This document shows, in pieces, positions 1 through 8,891 of a stretch of DNA of 64,000 bases. The stretch is taken from NCBI RefSeq assembly GCF_007753095.1, contig NZ_CP036348.1, positions 62,001 to 126,000 of the forward strand. The letters run 5' to 3'. Numbering within the stretch: the first letter of the stretch is position 1; each line of letters starts with the position of its first letter. Source of the DNA: Rosistilla carotiformis. Lineage in GTDB: Bacteria; Planctomycetota; Planctomycetia; Pirellulales; Pirellulaceae. The notes under the pieces are model-generated. The model had not been told where the DNA came from and searched no databases. It saw nothing but the letters and a program-made list of their open reading frames with translations. The translations under genes and the position numbers were made by a program.

Positions 1-156
1 ATCCGAAGCTGCGTCTATCGACTCCACGTGCAAGGACGTGAGGCCGTCGGTTGATTCGAATTCATAAAAAGCACGCAGCGTCTCATGTGATATCGGTCTC
101 TGCGACCGAGAATCCTGCGAACGCGTTTCTACGGATGGATGAAGAGTCAGCGTCAT
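1..156 (-). CDS. Possible 5' part of an unidentified gene running off the left edge
   Basis: From an ATG at 154-156, read leftward on the minus strand, 52 codons stay open to the window edge. A purine-rich AGGT lies just upstream of the ATG. The gene would lie downstream of the gmd gene on the same strand, about 100 bases after its stop. I do not recognise the product: the peptide starts MTLTLHPSVETRSQD and shows no membrane segment or signal peptide. Position suggests another polysaccharide gene, such as a transferase, but that is only inference. A chance open frame of this length is quite possible. Confidence 0.3.
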   Translation of the reverse strand, partial: MTLTLHPSVETRSQDSRSQRPISHETLRAFYEFESTDGLTSLHVESIDAASD

Positions 157-257
157 CTACCTGGTATCGGCCACCCATTGCCCGAACCGGGCCAAGCCCA
201 CTCGAGTCATCGAGTGCATCGCGTTTGCTGGCACTCTATTCATTCGCTTCTAACTCG

Positions 258-1376
258 TTATTCAATGGCAACATTTACAGCGTGTCCGTGTCGCTTCAGC
301 AACGCGTGTTTTCGGGCGATGTCTAAATCATTGGCAACCATTTCGGCGCACATCTCTTCTACAGTGATCTCGCACTGCCATCCCAACTTCTCTTTAGCTT
401 TGGTCGGATCTCCCAACAACGTTTCCACTTCGGCCGGTCGAAAATATCTTGGGTCGACTCGGACAATTACGTCGCCAACCGAGGCAGCTGGGGCTTTGTG
501 CGGGTCGATAACTTTGGAAACTGTGACGATTTCTTCCACACCCTGGCCACTAAATTCGACTTCCAGCCCCGCCTCGCGCGCCGACAATCGGACGAACTCG
601 CGAACACTGATCTGTTTGCCGGTTGCGATCACAAAGTCCTCGGCTGTCTCTTGCTGCAACATCATCCATTGCATCCGCACGTAATCTTTGGCGTGCTCCC
701 AGTCGCGAAGCGCGTCCATGTTCCCCAGGAACAGACATGGTTCTAAGCCTTGAGCAATGTTTGCAATTCCTCGCGTGATCTTTCGCGTTACAAACGTTTC
801 ACCACGACGTGGAGATTCATGATTGAAAAGGATCCCGTTGCAGGCATACATCCCGTATGATTCGCGATAGTTGACAGTGATCCAATACGCGTACATCTTC
901 GCGGCGGCGTAGGGTGATCGCGGGTAGAAGGGTGTTGTTTCGCGTTGCGGGATCTCTTGAACAAGCCCGAACAATTCCGACGTCGATGCTTGGTAAAAAC
1001 GGGTCTTCTTTTCCAGTCCAAGAAAACGGATTGCTTCGAGCAGTCGCAACGTTCCCAATCCGTCCACGTCGGCTGTGTATTCCGGCGATTCAAAAGAGAC
1101 GGCTACGTGTGATTGAGCCCCGAGATTGTAAACTTCGTCGGGCTGGACTGCGTTGATGATCCGCGTCAGGTTGGACGAATCGGTCAGGTCGCCATAGTGA
1201 AGTTTAAACTTGGCGCCGTCGACATGAGGGGACTGATAGATATGGTCGACCCGCTCGGCATTAAACGACGATGCACGCCGTTTGATCCCATGCACTTCGT
1301 AGCCTTTTTCGAGCAAGAGTTCGGCCAAATACGATCCGTCTTGTCCGGTGACTCCAGTAATTAGGGCAGTAGGCAT
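258..1376 (-). CDS. gmd: GDP-mannose 4,6-dehydratase
   Basis: This 372-residue protein is a short-chain dehydrogenase/reductase of the Gmd family. It converts GDP-D-mannose to GDP-4-keto-6-deoxy-D-mannose, the precursor of GDP-fucose, GDP-rhamnose and related sugars, in the cytoplasm. The N-terminus has the NAD(P)-binding motif [12 protein letters not shown] (residues 8-19). The catalytic Thr-Ser-Glu lies at about 132-134 and the Tyr/Lys pair at Y156 and K160. The family signature [10 protein letters not shown] is near 187-196. Length is normal for Gmd. It follows a second Gmd-like gene on the same strand (stop to start gap about 160 bases), which contains a T7-G8 tract. No GDP-fucose synthase or reductase is visible in the window, so the final sugar is unknown. 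Confidence 0.93.
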   Translation of the reverse strand: MPTALITGVTGQDGSYLAELLLEKGYEVHGIKRRASSFNAERVDHIYQSPHVDGAKFKLHYGDLTDSSNLTRIINAVQPDEVYNLGAQSHVAVSFESPEYTADVDGLGTLRLLEAIRFLGLEKKTRFYQASTSELFGLVQEIPQRETTPFYPRSPYAAAKMYAYWITVNYRESYGMYACNGILFNHESPRRGETFVTRKITRGIANIAQGLEPCLFLGNMDALRDWEHAKDYVRMQWMMLQQETAEDFVIATGKQISVREFVRLSAREAGLEVEFSGQGVEEIVTVSKVIDPHKAPAASVGDVIVRVDPRYFRPAEVETLLGDPTKAKEKLGWQCEITVEEMCAEMVANDLDIARKHALLKRHGHAVNVAIE

Positions 1377-1450
1377 AGCAATGATGTCGGCAGTTGGCGA
1401 TCAGCTTGAAACACTCCTGCAAGTCAGGATCGTTCGATGCTAACCGAATA

Positions 1451-1465
1451 TTTTTTTGGGGGGGG
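1451..1465. repeat. T7-G8 homopolymer tract between the two gmd genes
   Basis: Seven T residues (1451-1457) are followed directly by eight G residues (1458-1465) in the gap between the two Gmd-like genes, about 75-90 bases upstream of the 258-1376 start codon. Long mononucleotide runs are prone to slipped-strand mispairing. The position would allow an effect on expression of the downstream gmd gene, but that is inference. Confidence 0.8.
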
Positions 1466-1536
1466 ATAATACGATGTTTTCGAAATCTGACCGGCGCGCG
1501 ACCCGACGTCGGTATGCTGTAACGATCTTCGGCTGC

Positions 1537-2541
1537 TCAGGGTCGCTCCGACGCGGATGCTTGCAACGAAGCAACATCATGCTTGACCATTTGAGCGACA
1601 AGTCCGGCCAAGTCGGTTTCGGCTTTCCATCCGAGCTGACGCTGGGCATGTCCCGGATCTCCCACCAGCCGCGAAACTTCGGCGGGTCGCATGAAACGGG
1701 GGTCGGCTTCGTAGTGGTCTTTCCAATTCAAGCCGACCGCTGCAAAAGCTGCCGATAGAAATTCTTCGACACTGTGGGCCACTCCCGTCGCCAGCACGTA
1801 GTCATCGGGCGTGTCGTGCTGCAGCATTCGCCACATCGCTTCGACATATTCCGGTGCAGAACCCCAGTCGCGGCGAGCGCCGAGGCTGCCCATTCGCAAC
1901 TTGTCCTGCCGGCCGACGGCGATCGCTGCGGCTGCACGCGTGATCTTGCGCGTCACAAACGATTCACCGCGGCGGGGAGATTCGTGGTTGTAACAAATCG
2001 CGTTACAGGCAAATAACCCAAACGACTCGCGATACAATCGCGTCATCTGAGTGGCAAAGACCTTCGCAACTCCATAAGGAGTCACCGGTCGCATCGGGGT
2101 TTGTTCGTTTTGGGGCAATTCGTCGGGGGAACCAAAGATCTCGCTGCTGCTGGTGTGCATAAAACGAGGCTGTTTATCGAGATCTCGCACGATCTCCAAC
2201 AGCCGCAAGGTTCCCATTGCCGTGAACTCACACGTCGATTCGGGAATCTCAAAACTGGCTCCAACGTGGCTCTGGCCAGCCAAGTGGTACAGCTCGTCGG
2301 GCTGCGTCTTTTTCAAGATGCGACGGATCGTCGTGATATCATCGAGATCGGCGTAATGTAGAAACAGCTGCTTGTCGTAGATGTCCTTGTCGCGAAAAAG
2401 CAGATCGAGTCGCGCTCGAGCCGTTGTACTGCTGCGACGAACCAAACCATGGACAACATATCCCTTGGCAATCAACAGTTCGGCTAAATACGAACCGTCC
2501 TGCCCGGTGATCCCCGTGATGAGCGCTACTGGAATTGTCAT
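1537..2541 (-). CDS. GDP-mannose 4,6-dehydratase-like SDR protein (second copy)
   Basis: This 334-residue extended SDR protein is also of the Gmd type. It has the nucleotide-binding motif [14 protein letters not shown] at residues 10-23, Ser-Ser-Glu at about 132-134, Y156 and K160 in PYGVAK, and the Gmd signature RRGESFVTRK. It is clearly diverged from the neighbouring Gmd and about 40 residues shorter. The most likely activity is GDP-mannose 4,6-dehydration. Related Gmd-like enzymes also include reductases such as RMD, and the sequence alone does not exclude this. It sits between the WecA-GT4 fusion (stop at 2631, about 90 bases upstream) and the first gmd, all on the minus strand, so co-transcription is plausible. 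Confidence 0.85.
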   Translation of the reverse strand: MTIPVALITGITGQDGSYLAELLIAKGYVVHGLVRRSSTTARARLDLLFRDKDIYDKQLFLHYADLDDITTIRRILKKTQPDELYHLAGQSHVGASFEIPESTCEFTAMGTLRLLEIVRDLDKQPRFMHTSSSEIFGSPDELPQNEQTPMRPVTPYGVAKVFATQMTRLYRESFGLFACNAICYNHESPRRGESFVTRKITRAAAAIAVGRQDKLRMGSLGARRDWGSAPEYVEAMWRMLQHDTPDDYVLATGVAHSVEEFLSAAFAAVGLNWKDHYEADPRFMRPAEVSRLVGDPGHAQRQLGWKAETDLAGLVAQMVKHDVASLQASASERP

Positions 2542-2630
2542 TCGTGAGAGAATTTCTCGACAGCTGAGCGGGTGGAGACAACTTGAATCATGCGATCGAC
2601 CGCTATTCGCATTGGCAGCGGTGGACGCAA

Positions 2631-5384
2631 CTAATTGTTTACCAATTCAGGCTCGCGGGGGCCCGAGACTTCGCTCGGCTTCTTGTCTTGCTTGCCAGTC
2701 CAGCGGAGGACCGCGTCGGTAATCTGTTTGGCGAAGGAACTGTTGGAGAAGCACTCCGCGCGCTGGCGGAGCATCCGTGGGTCGAACTTGCCAAATTCTG
2801 CCTGGGCCTCAAATCGCTCGATAGCATCGACGATCGATTCCTCGGTCTGTTCATCGTAGAGAACCCCATGTTCACCATCGATCACCGACTCGGTTACCCC
2901 TCCCTTGCCGTAGGCGATCACCGGCGTGCCACAGGCAAGCGCCTCGACCGGGACGATGCCAAAATCTTCTTCCGCCGCAAACAACAACGCCTTGGCATGC
3001 CGCATGTGGTCGACCAGAACGTCGCTCGGTTGGAAGCCGAGCAGCGTGACGTTTTCGGTCGCAACGTTTTGGACTTGCTGGAAGTCGGGGCCCTCCCCGA
3101 TCACGATCAACTTTCGATCGGGCATCTTCGCAAACGCGCGGACCATTAGTTCGGTCTTTTTATATCCAACCATCCGACCGGCGATCAGATAGAAATCGTC
3201 GCGTGGCGATTCGTTGAGTTCAAACTGATCGGTGTCCACCGGGGGATGGACGACGGTCGAGTTGCGGCGATAGAACTTTTTGATCCGCCGCCCCACAAAC
3301 CGGCTGTTTGCGATAAAGTGATCGACCCCCAAGGATGACCGCACATCCCAACTCCGGATATAGTGCAATATCGTCCGCGACAGCAGCCCCTTAGGGCCGA
3401 AGCCCAGCCCAGCCTGATCGAGGTATTGATGATGCAGATCCCATGCAAAACGGACTGGACTATGGCAATAACAAACGTGCAATTGATCCGGCCCGGTAAT
3501 CACCCCTTTGGCAGCAACATAAGAACTTGAGACAACAAGATCATAGTCGGAAACGTCGATCTGCTCGATTGCCAACGGCATCAGTGGGAGATAGGCACGG
3601 TGTTTTTTCTGCGCAAATGGCATGTGCTGCAAAAAGCTGGTTGTGACCGTCCTTCCGCCTAAAAATCCACGCTGGTCATCGGGTAAGAAATCGAATAAAG
3701 CATGCACATCGGCATGCGGAAAAACGTCTAACAATTGCTCAAAGACACGTTCCGCACCGCAGTAGGTGTAAAAGAAATCGTGCACCAGCGCGACGCGAAG
3801 ATGTGCGAACTGGCTTTTACCACTGCTGCGAAATTGCAGGGATTGCTCGAGAGAATCGGGTGTCCGCGAACCATCTTGCGGGGATCGACGCCTGCGGCTT
3901 TGATGTTCTTTTTCGCGGATTCGCAGCAAGCTGAATTCGGTCACCAAACGTGTAAACAGCCCCAATCGTTCGCTGGCCGATTCCAGCGTTTGTACCGCAG
4001 CAATATGAACACTAAGCGTGGCGGTTTCGCCAAAACCCTGCGAAATCGTCACCGGTATCGATGCCTGAATCGTTTCGCAAAGTTTTAAATCGCTCGAATC
4101 GGTCTCCCATTCCATCCGCTGCCCACGTCGCCCATCCTCTTTGCCCGGCAGGTCTAAGCGAAGGCTGACAAAATCGAGTTTTTGAGCGGCATTACAAATG
4201 CCGTCCCACCATTGGCTAAAGTTACCCACATGATTGAACTCGAGCTGCAGGTCTTCGAACGTCGCTCGGTAGCGTTTTGTGACCCGATCGTTATCGCGTT
4301 TAAGACGCAATGCCGCCACCATTTCATTTGTCCGCATCGAACCAGCCAAGCGGAAGATTCCCCAGATCAGTGGCGCTAGCAGGCTGAGTCCGCCAAGCGT
4401 CCCCAAGCCTTCGAACGCTAACGATACGAAACCAATCAGAACCGCCACAGCCGAGACAAGATAGATCACCAAGACAGCATGCACGTGCCTCAGTCCACGA
4501 TCGAGCAGATGGTGGTGGATGTGCCCACGTTCCGCTGCAAACATCGATCGCCGTTGCAGGTACCGTCGCCTGAATACCGTCAACGCGGTATCGACCAATG
4601 GAATACTGAGAGCCACTGCGGGCAACACCAAACCTCGCATCGAACCAACGGATGGATTCGCCAACACCATCGACGACGCCAAGACAAAACCGATGGTCAT
4701 GCTTCCACAATCGCCCATAAACGTCTTGGCGGGATGCCAGTTAAATACCAAAAAACCCGCTAAACCACCCACCAAAGCCAGTGGGATGATGGCAACATCG
4801 GCGCTGCCTCTCTGAATCGCCACCGCGCTCAACACCGCCGCCGACAGCAGGGTCAGCCCGCCCGCTAGACCATCCAATCCATCGATGAAATTAATGGCGA
4901 CGGAGACTGTAATCATCCACAAGATAGTCAGTCCCCAACTCATCCATGGAAACTGCATGAAGGCATGACCACCAAAAGTCAAATCAGACAACACAATTCC
5001 CGATCCACACACCATAGCACCCGCTGCAACCAAAGCAGCCAATTTGAAGCGTGAAGATACAGTGCGAAGGTCGTCGACCAAGCCAACGGAAAAGACAAAG
5101 CTGCTGGCAGTGATTATCGCCATGATATGCGTTAACGTGTCACGCGATACAGGATCTCCGATCAACTGCCGCGCCAGAATTAACGAGAACACACCCAACA
5201 CCATGCCAGCAAAGATTGCGATTCCTCCCAAACGTGGAGTGGGAATGGTATGAATCTTCCGCGCATCGGGTCGGTCGACGAGCCCAAATCCTGACGCCAT
5301 CCGCATCGTCAGCGGAACGCAGCACAAGGCAACGATGGCGGAAACAATCAGCGGCAGGTAGGGCAAAATTTGAGTGATCATCAT
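2631..5384 (-). CDS. WecA/TagO-type lipid-phosphate sugar transferase fused to a GT4 glycosyltransferase
   Basis: This is one continuous 917-residue frame with two enzymes. Residues 1 to about 365 form a multi-membrane-spanning MraY/WecA-type domain: VDRPDARKIH near 36-45, Asp pair at 104-105, NFIDGLDG at 165-172, FMGDCGS near 222-228 and a His-rich RGHIHHHLLDRG near 286-297. This family transfers a sugar phosphate from UDP-sugar to undecaprenyl phosphate, starting a lipid-linked glycan. Residues about 366-520 are a soluble linker of unknown fold. From about 527 a GT4 (group 1) glycosyltransferase begins at HLRVALVHDFFYT and contains the donor-binding EEDFGIVPVEALACG near 800. No internal Met lies at the junction, so separate translation of the GT4 part looks unlikely. 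The two enzymes are usually encoded separately. The product probably starts and extends the local polysaccharide at the inner face of the membrane. Confidence 0.85.
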   Translation of the reverse strand: MMITQILPYLPLIVSAIVALCCVPLTMRMASGFGLVDRPDARKIHTIPTPRLGGIAIFAGMVLGVFSLILARQLIGDPVSRDTLTHIMAIITASSFVFSVGLVDDLRTVSSRFKLAALVAAGAMVCGSGIVLSDLTFGGHAFMQFPWMSWGLTILWMITVSVAINFIDGLDGLAGGLTLLSAAVLSAVAIQRGSADVAIIPLALVGGLAGFLVFNWHPAKTFMGDCGSMTIGFVLASSMVLANPSVGSMRGLVLPAVALSIPLVDTALTVFRRRYLQRRSMFAAERGHIHHHLLDRGLRHVHAVLVIYLVSAVAVLIGFVSLAFEGLGTLGGLSLLAPLIWGIFRLAGSMRTNEMVAALRLKRDNDRVTKRYRATFEDLQLEFNHVGNFSQWWDGICNAAQKLDFVSLRLDLPGKEDGRRGQRMEWETDSSDLKLCETIQASIPVTISQGFGETATLSVHIAAVQTLESASERLGLFTRLVTEFSLLRIREKEHQSRRRRSPQDGSRTPDSLEQSLQFRSSGKSQFAHLRVALVHDFFYTYCGAERVFEQLLDVFPHADVHALFDFLPDDQRGFLGGRTVTTSFLQHMPFAQKKHRAYLPLMPLAIEQIDVSDYDLVVSSSYVAAKGVITGPDQLHVCYCHSPVRFAWDLHHQYLDQAGLGFGPKGLLSRTILHYIRSWDVRSSLGVDHFIANSRFVGRRIKKFYRRNSTVVHPPVDTDQFELNESPRDDFYLIAGRMVGYKKTELMVRAFAKMPDRKLIVIGEGPDFQQVQNVATENVTLLGFQPSDVLVDHMRHAKALLFAAEEDFGIVPVEALACGTPVIAYGKGGVTESVIDGEHGVLYDEQTEESIVDAIERFEAQAEFGKFDPRMLRQRAECFSNSSFAKQITDAVLRWTGKQDKKPSEVSGPREPELVNN

Positions 5385-6140
5385 TCGACTATCAAAGTGT
5401 TAACGAGTCGAGCGAATCGCAACATTGCGAAACAACGGTGCGAAAGAAAACACCGATAACATGTGAAGTTACATTGCCGAAAATGGACTTCGTTCCTTTG
5501 GGTGACACCACGGTTGGATGACACCTTCAGTTCTGTATGCAGTGCATTGTCCCGATTCCAAAAATCACCTCACCCGCATCGCTCGTCGGGTCTTAGACAA
5601 CAGGCGAATCCAAAGGGAGGGGTGCGGTAGTCATACGGTATTCGTCCGATCCGGAACGTCAACGCCTGGGATTCCTTTGCCTGGAAAGCACCGAGCCTGC
5701 AGTTCTTGCATTGCGGTGTTCCGCACCGCCTTAGCGGGTGCTTGTGGAGTAACTGTTCCTCCGTGCGCGGGGTCCCGGCTGCTGTTATTTGCGAGCGCTA
5801 TTCGCAGGACGAGTACTTAAGAAGCCCTGGATATCCAGCGTTTTGCCGTGGATGCGCATCTGCAACTAACTTTGCCGGGCCTCGTTTGACTTATGGTCCA
5901 AAACGCAACTTGTTCCGAATAGCGATCGCCGGAATGTAAGAAGCCATCCGCATTTCTACGGAGGGCGAAATGAAATCCATCGTCTCAGCGACGTGCGTTT
6001 AGCAAACAGTTCGCACTCCGCTAAGCAGCTCAGTAGGGGGGGGGAGCCTCCATAAACGCGTCTGTACTAGTCTAGCATTGTCCAGACGGGGGGGGGCGGG
6101 AGAGGCTGATTCCTGACGATGTATTCACAGACTTGGAAAC
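5385..6140. other. Gene-free stretch between polysaccharide genes, with G9 tracts
   Basis: I see no convincing gene in these 756 bases; short open frames on the plus strand have no recognisable protein character. The stretch should contain the promoter for the WecA-GT4 fusion, which starts at 5384. It also contains two G9 runs close to the end of the preceding gene. Confidence 0.6.
6036..6096. repeat. Paired G9 homopolymer tracts
   Basis: Two runs of nine G residues lie at 6036-6044 and 6088-6096, the second followed by C and three more G. They are 45-105 bases beyond the stop codon of the O-antigen polymerase-like gene and more than 650 bases from the next start codon. That position fits a transcript-end or spacer role better than a promoter switch. 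Together with the 1451-1465 tract they make this locus unusually rich in mononucleotide runs. Confidence 0.75.
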
Positions 6141-8891
6141 CTAATCCGCTTTGGCATTTCCATCCATCCAATCGCGGACTAACTGACGGTGTTTTCGTGC
6201 CAGCGATTCGTTTTCGGGCGATTGGACGAGACAGCGGAGAATCTGTTGGATGGCGATGTCGAGTTTTCCCTGTGACTCGAGCGTCTCTACGTAGGAAATA
6301 CGATAGGAAATCTGAGACGGGGCCAGACGCACGGCAGTGCGGAGTTCTGTATTTGCAGTTGTGAGATCACCTTGCTGAAACGCCAGGTTTCCTTTTAGGA
6401 AAGCGATCTCGGCATCCGTGAGTGCACAATCGTCAGAGTTGAGAAGGAGGGTGATCCGTTCTGCCAGCAAAGCGGATAGAGGAGGTGGGAGTTGCTTGCT
6501 TTCGATCGCCATCAGCATGACGGCAGGTTCGTCCGGAAACGCTTGCGACATTCGCTGGTGATCTCCAACCATCAGTATTAAGGGCCACAATTTGTCGAAT
6601 AATCTAGGTTGTAAACGTAGGCTGCGAGCAATTAATGCCGAGGATGCATCGAAGCCTGGGAACGCGTATCCGAGACACGCTAGCGCTAACACTCGATCTG
6701 CCGTATTCGGACTTAACTGAGCTGATCGGTTCAATAGCTGCATGGTTGTTGGCACATCTTTTTTACCAACGAAACTGGTTAGCAACAAAATTAAACGAGC
6801 ATTAAAGTCCAATGGGCAATTCACAAGTGCGGCAAGGGCTAGCTGCCGCGACCGCATGATCTCTTGTAAATTTTGGCCCGACAGCAATACCGTGTCAGGG
6901 GGCAGCGCTCGAGAGTTTGCCGATTGGGAATGATAATATTCCGCCCGCCGCATTTCGATGCTTGCGAGCGATCCAAGATATTCGAGATTTTCCGATGGCG
7001 ACGTATCTCGTGCTAGAACTACTGGCAGTCTGCTTTGTTCGCGCAATATTGAACGTGCAAAGGCAACTTGTAGGAAAGGATCGCAAGACATTGGTAAATC
7101 GACACGATTTGATTCATGATCCTGTGATGATTGAGTAGATTGGATGCTTTGCGAGCGGATGGCGAAGTCTGAAACGGCGGCCTGCCGCGACCATACGATC
7201 GTGACGAAAGCTAACGCGAGGTAGACGAGCACCAAGCTAACTAAACTTAAGCGGTGAACTGCTCCGTGGATGACACTCCATAGTGCGGACGACGGTGCAC
7301 TTATCGAACTGGCACGATTGGTAGGCTTACCTTGTGGGTTGCGTTCCCAAGATGACCGCCCTGAGCAACTTTGCTGGGGTTTGCAACGATCCGCGCTCAT
7401 TGCAAACATCGCTCCAATCAAAACTGCGACAGTCAGATAGTTTGCCGGTATCAAAATACCGAAATCAAACATCTGAGAAACCAGGAGTGCGCCAAGCATA
7501 TACCATCCGGTCACAGCAACCGATTTTTGTAATGGCGATCGTTTGACGGTGAGTTGTGCGAGCTGTCGATGAACGGCAACGAGCCCGATTAAAACCAAAG
7601 GAATCAACCAAATGCCTCCTTCGACCAGCCATTCCACTGGCATAGCATCCGCGTTCACAAACGATGCCGCAGATTCATTTTGTTGTGTCGGTAAATAGGC
7701 ATATCGATAGGTCCCTAGTCCAGCACCAGCAGGAAAATGTGCCCATGCTGCACGCAGGCCATCGGGCCAATGTTGAAGCCGTCCATCATCAGCTTGTTCG
7801 AAAGATTTCCAGATGGATGCGGCGCGATCTTGTGCCTTGGTGCGGAGATTTAGACTTTCGAGTCCGAAGGCGGTCGCGATCACAACGATCAGAATGACCA
7901 CCCCCGCTTCTTTCGCATATTTGGTACGGCGGATACTAACGGTGCAGTACAACATCCCAGCGACGGTCGCTAGCATGCCGCCCCGCGATGAACAAACAAG
8001 GACGCCAGCCAGTTGCAGGCCGGTTAAAAGCGTCAAAAAGACCGTCTTGGCATCGAAGAGAAGGACATATGATTCCAACGACGTCCGTAACCGCTCTCGC
8101 CAATGAACGGAATCGTTCGTGTACCTTGAATAGGACGATTGTGGATGCGACCGCTCGAAGGCAACAAATGCGAGGAGGCCCAAAGTGCATGCAAGACTTA
8201 GGTTCAGATAACATGCCGCATTGTTTTTGTTCACAAAAGGGCCAAACGGTGCTGCATTTTGCACGCTGGGTGTAACGACAGTCGACATCTCTGTGGACTG
8301 CGACTTGCGGACTGCGTCGAAGATTCCCATGCACGAGACAGCGCCCCCAGACATGGCCGTGAGTATTAGCAGCATCAACACGGAATGTCGCGTTTGGTAG
8401 ACAAGGCTAGCGAGCAACGTTGTCAGACCAAATAGTGCTGGGAGTGACATCGCCTGTTTGGTGAGCCATGGGCAGATGCTTATTGGAAAATGAGACGGCG
8501 AGGTGGTCGTACGCAAGTTGTTGGATGGCGATTGATATTCATTCCAAAGGGCCGTCGGAATCCAATTTTGATAGGCATCTTTCGATCCGCTCGACAGCCA
8601 TGAGATCCAATGACTGGAGATCGGAATTGTCTGCGCATAGGTCAAGCCCCAGATAAATAGGCTGAGTAGAGGGATCGAGATAAAAAAGAGAGTCACCCGC
8701 TCACGGTGCCAGAAAAGCAACGGTAGTGTGCCAAGGCCAAGAGCGAACAACACATTCGACGCCCAAAACTTCGTCCATGGCAATACCCCGCCATAGTCCC
8801 ACACAACAATTGCCGGCAGTGTACAAATACCGACACCCACAATTGCGATAATCGCTTTCTCTAATCGCTCAGGCATGTTGCCAAAATCCAT
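6141..8891 (-). CDS. O-antigen polymerase/ligase-like membrane protein with C-terminal repeat region
   Basis: The 916-residue product has many hydrophobic segments in its first 550 residues. They are separated by a long loop with polar and aromatic residues, as in the Wzy/WaaL (O-antigen polymerase/ligase) family, which joins or transfers lipid-linked glycans on the outer face of the inner membrane. The last 250-300 residues are soluble, Leu/Ala-rich and helical, and resemble tetratricopeptide repeats. I chose the ATG at 8891 (MDFGNMPERL); an in-frame TTG at 8912 would add seven residues. Other genes for polysaccharide synthesis follow on the same strand. The assignment rests on topology and context rather than on a strict motif, so the enzyme type (polymerase or ligase) is open. 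Confidence 0.72.
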   Translation of the reverse strand: MDFGNMPERLEKAIIAIVGVGICTLPAIVVWDYGGVLPWTKFWASNVLFALGLGTLPLLFWHRERVTLFFISIPLLSLFIWGLTYAQTIPISSHWISWLSSGSKDAYQNWIPTALWNEYQSPSNNLRTTTSPSHFPISICPWLTKQAMSLPALFGLTTLLASLVYQTRHSVLMLLILTAMSGGAVSCMGIFDAVRKSQSTEMSTVVTPSVQNAAPFGPFVNKNNAACYLNLSLACTLGLLAFVAFERSHPQSSYSRYTNDSVHWRERLRTSLESYVLLFDAKTVFLTLLTGLQLAGVLVCSSRGGMLATVAGMLYCTVSIRRTKYAKEAGVVILIVVIATAFGLESLNLRTKAQDRAASIWKSFEQADDGRLQHWPDGLRAAWAHFPAGAGLGTYRYAYLPTQQNESAASFVNADAMPVEWLVEGGIWLIPLVLIGLVAVHRQLAQLTVKRSPLQKSVAVTGWYMLGALLVSQMFDFGILIPANYLTVAVLIGAMFAMSADRCKPQQSCSGRSSWERNPQGKPTNRASSISAPSSALWSVIHGAVHRLSLVSLVLVYLALAFVTIVWSRQAAVSDFAIRSQSIQSTQSSQDHESNRVDLPMSCDPFLQVAFARSILREQSRLPVVLARDTSPSENLEYLGSLASIEMRRAEYYHSQSANSRALPPDTVLLSGQNLQEIMRSRQLALAALVNCPLDFNARLILLLTSFVGKKDVPTTMQLLNRSAQLSPNTADRVLALACLGYAFPGFDASSALIARSLRLQPRLFDKLWPLILMVGDHQRMSQAFPDEPAVMLMAIESKQLPPPLSALLAERITLLLNSDDCALTDAEIAFLKGNLAFQQGDLTTANTELRTAVRLAPSQISYRISYVETLESQGKLDIAIQQILRCLVQSPENESLARKHRQLVRDWMDGNAKAD

